6,561 nucleotides of DNA, from positions 1 through 6,561 of the forward strand of contig CAYLXN010000025.1 in assembly GCA_964388235.1 (NCBI GenBank), in the 5' to 3' direction. Shown here piece by piece: positions 1-5,527 of the stretch. Numbering within the stretch: position 1 is the first letter of the stretch; every line of letters begins with the position of its first letter. The notes below the pieces were generated by a model. The model was not told the DNA's origin. It saw only the letters and a program-made list of their open reading frames with translations, and did no database searches. This stretch comes from CAYLXN01 sp964388235. GTDB lineage: Bacteria; Patescibacteriota; Saccharimonadia; Saccharimonadales; Saccharimonadaceae. The translations under genes and the position numbers were made by a program.

Positions 1-90
1 TAATAGTAATAAAAATTAATTTAAGCCTATGATTTAATAATACACTAATCAACAAAAAAGAGAATATGGTTACTATTTTATAAATAGATC

Positions 91-99
91 TGTGGATAA
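91..99 (-). promoter_or_regulatory. Perfect DnaA-box 9-mer
   Basis: The + strand reads TGTGGATAA, the exact reverse complement of the consensus DnaA box TTATCCACA. It ends four bases before the proposed -35 element of the dedA promoter. A second, weaker copy (AGTGGGTAA, 7 of 9 matches) lies at 112-120, between the -35 and -10 elements. The 90 bases to the left are very AT-rich and hold no gene. A 9-mer can occur by chance, and one perfect plus one weak site does not make an origin. The box could instead let DnaA act on the dedA promoter. The sequence match is certain; the function is not. Confidence 0.4.
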
Positions 100-103
100 C
101 TAG

Positions 104-133
104 TTGAAGTTAGTGGGTAATTGTTGATATAAT
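104..133 (+). promoter_or_regulatory. Sigma70-type promoter of dedA
   Basis: A -35 element TTGAAG (104-109) is followed after 18 bases by a perfect -10 TATAAT (128-133). A TG one base upstream of the -10 gives an extended -10 (TGATATAAT). Transcription should start near base 140, about five bases before the ATG at 145. This implies an almost leaderless mRNA, in line with the lack of any Shine-Dalgarno sequence there. Confidence 0.7.
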
Positions 134-144
134 AGATAAAACTT

Positions 145-771
145 ATGGAAGAACTAATTACTCAAATTATGAATCAATTTGGCTATCTCGGAGTGTTGCT
201 ATTAATTTTGGTCGAAAATATTTTTCCACCGATCCCATCAGAGGTGATTTTGACATTTGGTGGTTTTGCGACCACACTCAAAGACTCTCGGTTGTCAGTT
301 CCAGGGGTGATTATTGTGTCGACGATTGGTTCGGTGATCGGGGCGTTGATTTTGTATAAAATTGGCACATTGATTAATGTCAAAAAAATCGACAAATGGC
401 TGGAGCTGAAATGGGTTAAGCGACTGGGTTTTAAGAAAAAAGAAGTTGATCAGACGGTTAATTTCTTCGATAAATATCGAACTTTGGCGGTGTTAGGCGG
501 GCGATGCGTGCCGATCATTCGGAGTTTGATTTCGATTCCAGCGGGGATGACATTTATGAACGTTGGTCAGTTTTTGATTTACACTACCATAGGTTCGGTA
601 ATTTGGAATACGTTATTGGTAGTTTTGGGGGCGAAATTTGGTGAAAACTGGCGGCTGATCGTGGAGTTTGTTGATCAATACCAAACAGTAGTGATTGTAC
701 TGGGATTAATTGTGGCAGCGTTCGTGGTGGTTAAATTAATTTACAATCGCACTCAAAGTAAAGTCAAATAA
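145..771 (+). CDS. dedA: DedA-family (SNARE-associated/VTT) membrane protein
   Basis: This is a 208-residue polytopic inner-membrane protein of usual DedA length. The family signature ENIFPPIPSE lies at residues 24-33, with the conserved acidic residues E24 and E33. The second conserved block, G-R-C-V-P-I-I-R followed by S-I-P-A-G, lies at 119-134 (R120, R126, P132, G134). Hydrophobic segments lie at about 14-35, 52-73, 143-165 and 183-203. DedA proteins are proton-dependent membrane transporters, and some members (UptA type) return undecaprenyl phosphate across the membrane for wall and glycan synthesis. Which lipid this one moves cannot be read from the sequence. The ATG at 145 is chosen because it directly follows a strong promoter. 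It stands alone and converges on the phosphoglycerol-transferase gene with a 6-base gap, so it is probably a single-gene unit. The family call is secure; the UptA-like role is inferred. Confidence 0.93.
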   Translation: MEELITQIMNQFGYLGVLLLILVENIFPPIPSEVILTFGGFATTLKDSRLSVPGVIIVSTIGSVIGALILYKIGTLINVKKIDKWLELKWVKRLGFKKKEVDQTVNFFDKYRTLAVLGGRCVPIIRSLISIPAGMTFMNVGQFLIYTTIGSVIWNTLLVVLGAKFGENWRLIVEFVDQYQTVVIVLGLIVAAFVVVKLIYNRTQSKVK

Positions 772-773
772 AG

Positions 774-824
774 CTAGCTAGAAGTTAGTCAAAATCTTTT
801 GGTTATAGTAGCTAGATTTTTTTT
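774..824 (+). terminator. Candidate intrinsic terminator of dedA
   Basis: A 7-base inverted repeat, CTAGCTA (774-780) and TAGCTAG (809-815), is followed after one A by eight Ts (817-824). It starts three bases after the dedA stop codon and lies mostly inside the 3' end of the convergent gene, where the T-run encodes lysines on the other strand. The stem is AT-rich and the 28-base loop is long, so the hairpin is weak. A nested smaller hairpin (CTAGA 812-816 with TCTAG 824-828) competes with it. Confidence 0.4.
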
Positions 825-2343
825 CTAGTTCTTGATTGACATAATTATAATCATCATATTTTTCGAACAATGTTGGCTTTGAGGAATCTAAATTAGTTCC
901 AAGTGCCATTTGGTCACCATCGATCTTAATACCGATGCTGGCTAGAACTGTGGGATACATGTCGAAAGCTGATGCCTGGCGATTTTTGGTTTTAGCGGTG
1001 GTTAATTTTGAATTAATGAAAACATTATAAATGGCTCGTTGGTAATTTTGGTTGGGCATGAATTGTTCGTAAAATTCGGTTTGCATTCCAAGGTGGTCGC
1101 CGGTGATAACAACGGTGGTGTTGTCGTAAAAAGGTTGCTGTTTGAGCCAGCTGACAAAATCATTAATCATTTTCGAAGAACAAGCGTAGACGTTTTCATA
1201 CTGAGAGGTGAAGGGTTGCGGGCAGGATGGGTCTAAGTAGCCGTCAACAAAGTGAGTGTCGACAGTCAGTAGTTGAAAATTGAATGGCTGATCATTTTTG
1301 GCTAAATTAGTTAATTCGGTTTTAGCAAAACTAAACAACTTTTTATCTTCATAGCCCCAAAAAACTTTGTAATCTTCTGAAATTAAACCTTTTTGTTTAG
1401 CAGTTTTAAAATCAAACACTTCATATTCACCGTGCTGTTGCCAAAGCTTATCTCGACCTCCAAACGAGGCGTCTGAGCCGATGATAAATTTTTGTTTATA
1501 GCCATTGTCTTTTAATACTTCTCCTAAGCCGTAAGCTCCAGGTAGAAATTCCTCAAAATCACCCAAGCTGTTTTCTCCTATTCCAGAAACTGGTTTGATC
1601 GGAATACCGCTTGATTGGGCCGCCAAGGCACCGACCGTCCAGTAAGAGCCGGCGGTTTTGGTGATTCCACCAGCAATATTGGAATGCGAGAAAGATAGAT
1701 TACGCTTGTCTACTGCTAGTGCTTCAAGCTCAGGAATTCGTGATTGGTCAAACGCACCGCCGTTTTGGCGGCTAAACATGGTTGTTTCCATCGATTCAAG
1801 GTAAATCCAGATCAAATTGCGTTTTTTATCAGGGAAAGTTAATTTAACTTTTTGAGGGTCAACGTAATTGTCTTCAAACAATTTGCTTTCTTCGCGTAGA
1901 CTGCGGGTATAATCTCTGATTTTTAACTGAGAATCAGCGTAAGCAAACACAATTAAGACGATAAACAAACCATAAAACATCGTCCACCGAATCGAAGTCA
2001 TAAATGGATTGATGTTGAAGGTTTTATTTTTGATTTTTAAGCTGACGACTAGTTGTTTGCGATTGAAATTAATCAAAGGAATGACTAGTAGAATTGACAG
2101 TAAGAAGAAAATTGGTAGGTTGTTGACGAAATCTTGGCGAAAAGTTTCTTGGTTGGCGCCTTCTAGGTTGTTAGTTAAGTAAAAACCGATCTCATCAAGC
2201 GTAACCGATTCAAAATTAGTTTGTTTGTAGCCGACTAAAAGTACGGCGATGATCGACAGAATAATTAAAACAATCACCAATAATTTGATGATTAAATTGA
2301 GGATTGCTTTAAGATTTTTTCGCGTGAGTATTCTTTTGAGCAT
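778..2343 (-). CDS. OpgB/MdoB-like phosphoglycerol transferase (LtaS-type sulfatase fold)
   Basis: This 521-residue protein has three likely membrane helices (about 14-38, 76-92, 117-136) and an extracellular alkaline-phosphatase/sulfatase-fold domain from about 173 on. Visible active-site motifs are IYLESMETT (metal ligand E183), AGSYWTVGALAAQSSGIPI (probable nucleophile T236), TVDTHFVDG (H364) and TGDHLGM (metal ligands D416, H417). The ESLE-like block, the SYWT..G...Q.SGIP block and the paired cysteines C374/C388 resemble E. coli phosphoglycerol transferase I (OpgB/MdoB) more than LtaS, as far as I recall those sequences. The likely reaction moves phosphoglycerol from phosphatidylglycerol to a surface glycan or polymer. 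The acceptor is unknown. The ATG overlaps the upstream gene by 35 bases and has no clear Shine-Dalgarno, so translation is probably coupled. The superfamily is secure, the OpgB branch likely, the substrate inferred. Confidence 0.87.
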   Translation of the reverse strand: MLKRILTRKNLKAILNLIIKLLVIVLIILSIIAVLLVGYKQTNFESVTLDEIGFYLTNNLEGANQETFRQDFVNNLPIFFLLSILLVIPLINFNRKQLVVSLKIKNKTFNINPFMTSIRWTMFYGLFIVLIVFAYADSQLKIRDYTRSLREESKLFEDNYVDPQKVKLTFPDKKRNLIWIYLESMETTMFSRQNGGAFDQSRIPELEALAVDKRNLSFSHSNIAGGITKTAGSYWTVGALAAQSSGIPIKPVSGIGENSLGDFEEFLPGAYGLGEVLKDNGYKQKFIIGSDASFGGRDKLWQQHGEYEVFDFKTAKQKGLISEDYKVFWGYEDKKLFSFAKTELTNLAKNDQPFNFQLLTVDTHFVDGYLDPSCPQPFTSQYENVYACSSKMINDFVSWLKQQPFYDNTTVVITGDHLGMQTEFYEQFMPNQNYQRAIYNVFINSKLTTAKTKNRQASAFDMYPTVLASIGIKIDGDQMALGTNLDSSKPTLFEKYDDYNYVNQELEKKSSYYNQKILTNF

Positions 2344-2647
2344 CTTCTTGGCGGGGTTCTATTTCAATATTTACATTTTTAACTACGACATAAATAATTG
2401 GCGGCAGGATGATCGCAAATAAACTGCTTATAGCGATGTATTTAAGAGTGAAGATTGGGGTATAGACGATATCTTGGTCGGTGATGTAGGTCGAAATTGT
2501 CAGGCAAATAACATTTATTAATAAAACGAAAGCCGAATAATAAACTAAACTGTCGAGCTTCGACAGTCGCTGCTTACTGATGTGAGCTAACAGTCCCAAG
2601 GAAATAATGGCTGGACCAAACATAGCGATAAATTGATTAATAAACAT
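2309..2647 (-). CDS. Small three-helix membrane protein, unknown function
   Basis: I do not recognise a named family. The protein is about 112 residues, or 116 from the outer ATG at 2659. Three hydrophobic segments are clear: from FINQFIAMFGPAIISLGL, from LVYYSAFVLLINVICLTI, and from YIAISSLFAIILPPIIYVVV. A short charged, lysine-rich tail follows. The inner ATG (2647) is preferred because the best promoter on this strand would start transcription near 2653, inside the longer version; neither start has a Shine-Dalgarno. The last 35 bases overlap the phosphoglycerol-transferase gene in another frame, so the two are almost certainly co-transcribed and translationally coupled. An inferred role is membrane partner of that enzyme, which itself has only three helices. 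DUF2304-like small partners in polysaccharide clusters are comparable in size and topology, but I see no decisive match. Confidence 0.75.
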   Translation of the reverse strand: MFINQFIAMFGPAIISLGLLAHISKQRLSKLDSLVYYSAFVLLINVICLTISTYITDQDIVYTPIFTLKYIAISSLFAIILPPIIYVVVKNVNIEIEPRQEDAQKNTHAKKS

Positions 2648-2659
2648 AACTAAGCCCAT

Positions 2660-2688
2660 ATTTTAAACGATTTAGTGCTAAAAAACAA
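2660..2688 (-). promoter_or_regulatory. Promoter of the minus-strand membrane-protein/transferase operon
   Basis: On the minus strand TTGTTT (2688-2683) is followed after 17 bases by TAAAAT (2665-2660). Transcription would start near 2653, about six bases before the ATG at 2647 and downstream of the outer ATG at 2659. This gives the same short-leader geometry as the dedA promoter. AT-rich sequence gives chance matches, so confidence is moderate. Confidence 0.5.
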
Positions 2689-2709
2689 GTCGTAGGGGGG
2701 TGTATTTGC

Positions 2710-2738
2710 TTGTATAATCAAAATAATTATGCTAAAAT
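2710..2738 (+). promoter_or_regulatory. Promoter(s) of the surface-protein operon
   Basis: Two -10 candidates are visible. A perfect TATAAT lies at 2713-2718, but its -35 position (around 2690) is poor. It would give a leader of about 20 bases. An extended -10, TGCTAAAAT, lies at 2730-2738 with a weak -35 TTGTAT at 2710-2715 and 17-base spacing. It would start transcription on or next to the A of the ATG at 2745, making a leaderless mRNA. No Shine-Dalgarno precedes that ATG. The sequence does not decide which site is used. Confidence 0.5.
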
Positions 2739-2744
2739 ATAACC

Positions 2745-3320
2745 ATGAACGTAAAACGTAAAATAAAAACTAAAAATCCTAAAACTAAAATTTTAATTCC
2801 AGTGGTAATTTTCTTGATACTTTTGACTGCAGCAGGTGTGGTATTGATGTTAAATAAACAACAAACAAATGATCAGTCACCAGTCGAGGAGTCGACCACA
2901 GCTAATATTAACTACTCTGAACCGACAGAAGAGCAGGTGGAAGATGGCTTAGACATGAAAAAGCAAACCATCGATCAGGACCAGCAAGCCAAAGAACAGC
3001 AACCAGTAGAGGCTGGCCAGCCGGTTGTTAATAATCAGTTTTCAACTACAATTACCACAGCTCAGGTAGCGGATAATATGTTGTTAGTGCGCAATGAAAT
3101 TAGTCGCTTGACAACAGAAGGTGAATGCATTCTAAATTTAACCAACGGCTCGCAGAAAATCACCAAACAAGCTTCGATCGGAGCTTTAGCTCGAGTCAGC
3201 ACTTGTCAGGGATTTAATATTCCGACGAGCGAATTGTCAAAAGGTAAATGGCAGCTTGAGTTGGTAGTGAAAATTAACGACCAAACCGCCACTGATAGCA
3301 AGGAGGTAGAGATTAAATGA
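2745..3320 (+). CDS. Single-pass membrane-anchored surface protein, unknown function
   Basis: The protein has 191 residues. A lysine/arginine-rich N-terminus (residues 1-15) precedes one hydrophobic helix at about 16-36, giving a cytoplasmic N-terminus with the rest outside. Residues 37-98 are a polar Q/E/T-rich linker with a NYSEPTEEQ segment. Similar N-terminal anchors with PTEE-type linkers are common in Saccharibacteria as I recall. Residues 99-191 look like a small beta-rich domain. Its only two cysteines, C128 (GECIL) and C154 (STCQGF), could form a disulfide. I do not know its function. Its TGA overlaps the ATG of the next gene (ATGA) and its last codons contain that gene's Shine-Dalgarno, so the two are co-transcribed and coupled. 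It may present or tether the secreted partner, but that is inferred from position only. Confidence 0.85.
   Translation: MNVKRKIKTKNPKTKILIPVVIFLILLTAAGVVLMLNKQQTNDQSPVEESTTANINYSEPTEEQVEDGLDMKKQTIDQDQQAKEQQPVEAGQPVVNNQFSTTITTAQVADNMLLVRNEISRLTTEGECILNLTNGSQKITKQASIGALARVSTCQGFNIPTSELSKGKWQLELVVKINDQTATDSKEVEIK
3300..3307 (+). promoter_or_regulatory. Strong Shine-Dalgarno for the secreted repeat protein
   Basis: AAGGAGGT, a near-perfect anti-16S match, lies nine bases before the ATG at 3317 and inside the last codons of the preceding gene. It fixes the start at 3317. It also contrasts with the lack of such a site before the first gene of every transcription unit whose start lies in this window. 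Confidence 0.88.
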
Positions 3321-5521
3321 CCATAAGACTTAAAGAATTACTTATTGGCGCTTTATTGGTTGGAGTTTTAACTGTTGTTAATCAAACCAGCGCTCAAGCG
3401 ATTACTAATTTTAAACCAGGAAATATCATCAGTGACGCTGAAATGAGTCACAGTGGTTCAATGACTGTGACTCAAATCCAAAACTTCCTCAATTCGAAGG
3501 TGGTTTGTGATACTTACGGACAAAAAAATTCTGAATACGGTGGACCTGATTTAAACAAAGATGGTCGAGTTCAGCGCTGGGAATGGGGTAAGAGTCGCTA
3601 TAATCAGACGGTTTTTCCTTGCCTTCGAGACTACAAAGTCCCTGATGGTCGTTCGGCCGCCAAAGTTATCTATGATGTGGCTCAGAAATACAGAATTAAT
3701 CCTAAAGTTTTGATTGTTTTGTTGCAAAAGGAACAGGGGTTGGTGACCGATACCTGGCCGCTAGCTATTCAATTTAGAAGCGCTACTGGTTATGGTTGTC
3801 CAGATACGGCGGCTTGTGATTCGAAATATTATGGATTAGTTAATCAACTTGATTGGGCGGGCAAAATGTACCGTTCGATTTTAGATGTTAGTCCTTATTG
3901 GTACTCGCCGTATGTTAAAGGTTATAACGGGCGGGTTTATTGGCATCCAACTGCTAGCTGTGGCTCGACAGCTTTGAATATCGAAAACTGGGCAACAGCT
4001 GGGCTTTATAGCTATACTCCGTATCGACCAAATCAAGCCGCTCTTAATGCTGGTTATGGTACTGGCAATAGTTGTAGCTCATATGGTAATCGTAATTTTT
4101 ATCTCTATTATCGTGACTGGTTTGGTGGCAGTAGTCAGCCAAGTTTTGTTTCGTTTGTCGATCCAAGATATATGGAGCTGCGTCAAGATATTTATAAGAA
4201 AAATGTTTTCACTGGTCAGAACGTGGAAGTTTTGTTAAATCAAGGTCGACAGATTAGATTTGCTTCCAAAATTACTGTTAATGGAAAAGTTTATTATCGA
4301 ACTGAACATGATACTGGCCGAAATGTTGCCTATGGTATAGAGGCCAGTCAAATTAAGGAAATTGGTTATCAAAAACTATCTGAGCCAAAAGTGATGGAAG
4401 TCACGGAGCCGACTTATAAGATTTCGCCTCAAAGCGGTCAAAATAAGCCTGCTCATGTCAGTAGAGGAGTAAGGGCTCTATTTATCGATAAAATAACTGT
4501 CGCTGGCAATGAATATTATCGGACAGAGTATAACTACAATCGGGGTGAAAACGAGGCGATTCCGCTTAGTAAATTAAAGCCTGTTGCCTCAGTTGACTTT
4601 GCTAATCTGTTAACACCAAGATATATGCGACTCAAACAAAACACCACCAAAACTAATGTTTTATTAAAGTCGCAAACTGGCGACGCACTTCAAGCGAATA
4701 CCGATCTATTTATCAGCGGCAAGGCGAATATTGATGGGGTGCTCTACTTTCAAGTTGAGTCGGATCAGAAAGCTAATAATAATTTAGCAATTCCAGCCTC
4801 CGAATTTTCAGAAATTACCTTTACTAATTTTATTCAACCAAGAAGCTTAAAAACTAAAGTTGACACTTCACTGATAAACCCCCTAACTCAGAAAACAGAA
4901 GCACAAGTGTCAGCAGGTAATACTTATTTCTTTAATAGTAAAACTACTGTCAACGGTCAAGTTTATTATCGAACTGAACAGAATACTAAAGTTGGCAGCC
5001 CGCTAGCTTTTCGGGCTAGCGACTTAGCGGAGGTGACGACTAACGCCACTTCAGTTACTAATCCTCAGTACACCAAATACAATTCAACAGGCGGGGAATG
5101 GCTTCAATTAATTAGAAATACTAGAAAAGTTTCGCTGGCTAATATGAGTCAGTTTGGTGAATTGCTAAAATCTGGACGTCAAATTTTTGTTATGGAAAAA
5201 ATTTCTATCAACGGCAAGTTGTATTATCGAACTCGCTATGACACGAAAGTCGCTAAAGCTAATGCAGTTATTCCAGCCAGTGATTTTACTAGAATTAAAA
5301 ATAGTGCCATGATTACTCCTCGGCGGCTTAAGCTGCGAATCACAACCCGCAAAGTCGATCCACGTTTAGAGACGAAATGGGGGGTGATTCACAACGCTGG
5401 TGTTAGTTTCTATTTCGTTGACAAAACTGTGATTGATGGGCAGCTTTATCTTCGAGCTCAAATTGACCAGCGGGCTAATTTATACGCTTTCTTCCCATAT
5501 AGCCAACTTCAAGAAATGTAA
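3317..5521 (+). CDS. Secreted protein: lysozyme-like domain plus six SH3b/GW-like repeats
   Basis: The protein has 734 residues. A signal peptide (residues 1-28) ends in AQA, so cleavage after A28 is likely and the mature protein is exported. Residues 29-275 form a domain also found in actinobacterial and Saccharibacteria surface proteins, often annotated only as hypothetical or hemagglutinin. Its marks are GNIISDAEM, IQNFLNSKV, NPKVLIVLLQKEQGLVTDTWP and ATGYGCPD. The helix with E139 resembles the catalytic-glutamate helix of lytic transglycosylases and glucosaminidases, so peptidoglycan cleavage is plausible but unproven. D78-E89 (DLNKDGRVQRWE) has the spacing of an EF-hand/dockerin calcium loop. 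All six cysteines (64, 102, 161, 167, 215, 253) lie in this domain, suggesting three disulfides. Residues 281-734 are six repeats that probably bind cell wall. No sortase motif or C-terminal membrane helix is visible. It converges on pepF with a 6-base gap. Confidence 0.88.
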   Translation: MTIRLKELLIGALLVGVLTVVNQTSAQAITNFKPGNIISDAEMSHSGSMTVTQIQNFLNSKVVCDTYGQKNSEYGGPDLNKDGRVQRWEWGKSRYNQTVFPCLRDYKVPDGRSAAKVIYDVAQKYRINPKVLIVLLQKEQGLVTDTWPLAIQFRSATGYGCPDTAACDSKYYGLVNQLDWAGKMYRSILDVSPYWYSPYVKGYNGRVYWHPTASCGSTALNIENWATAGLYSYTPYRPNQAALNAGYGTGNSCSSYGNRNFYLYYRDWFGGSSQPSFVSFVDPRYMELRQDIYKKNVFTGQNVEVLLNQGRQIRFASKITVNGKVYYRTEHDTGRNVAYGIEASQIKEIGYQKLSEPKVMEVTEPTYKISPQSGQNKPAHVSRGVRALFIDKITVAGNEYYRTEYNYNRGENEAIPLSKLKPVASVDFANLLTPRYMRLKQNTTKTNVLLKSQTGDALQANTDLFISGKANIDGVLYFQVESDQKANNNLAIPASEFSEITFTNFIQPRSLKTKVDTSLINPLTQKTEAQVSAGNTYFFNSKTTVNGQVYYRTEQNTKVGSPLAFRASDLAEVTTNATSVTNPQYTKYNSTGGEWLQLIRNTRKVSLANMSQFGELLKSGRQIFVMEKISINGKLYYRTRYDTKVAKANAVIPASDFTRIKNSAMITPRRLKLRITTRKVDPRLETKWGVIHNAGVSFYFVDKTVIDGQLYLRAQIDQRANLYAFFPYSQLQEM
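4157..5518 (+). repeat. Six tandem SH3b/GW-like coding repeats
   Basis: The repeats are at residues 281-350, 356-425, 433-501, 507-574, 582-661 and 667-734 of the secreted protein. Each is about 70-80 residues. A shared pattern runs PRYMxL near the start, a central K-hydrophobic-x-V-N/D-G-x-x-YYRTE, and an end motif A-I-P-A-S-x-hydrophobic. Repeats 1 and 4 also share 22 identical bases (4287-4308 and 4959-4980), and repeat 5 is close there, so some copies arose or were homogenised fairly recently. Repeats 2, 3 and 6 have diverged. The pattern resembles bacterial SH3/GW wall-binding modules. That similarity is judged by eye. Confidence 0.8.
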
Positions 5522-5527
5522 AATAAA

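Noticed and set aside
1..12. DnaA-trio element TAATAGTAATAA
   Set aside because: It matches the triplet pattern but is about 80 bases from the DnaA box, and such triplets are common in AT-rich DNA.
183..395. 70-codon open frame on the minus strand inside dedA
   Set aside because: It is antisense to the conserved DedA signature and has no start signals of its own.
1039..1236. 65-codon open frame on the + strand inside the phosphoglycerol-transferase gene
   Set aside because: It lies wholly antisense to a well-supported domain, has no promoter or ribosome site, and its translation shows no recognisable features.
778..2343. Assignment as lipoteichoic acid synthase LtaS
   Set aside because: The fold and catalytic residues are shared, but the motif blocks around E183 and T236 and the C374/C388 pair fit OpgB better. 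Three helices are seen rather than the five of LtaS.
3317..4141. Function as a hemagglutinin
   Set aside because: Relatives sometimes carry that label, but nothing in the sequence supports erythrocyte or lectin binding. The helix around E139 points to a lysozyme-like fold instead.
4047..4238. 63-codon hydrophobic open frame on the + strand inside the secreted-protein gene
   Set aside because: It is an out-of-frame shadow of the TGG/GGT-rich coding region and has no Shine-Dalgarno.
4287..4980. Possible CRISPR-like or mobile-element repeats
   Set aside because: The repeated bases are in frame within protein repeats, copies are irregularly spaced and diverged, and there are no spacers of uniform length or terminal inverted repeats.
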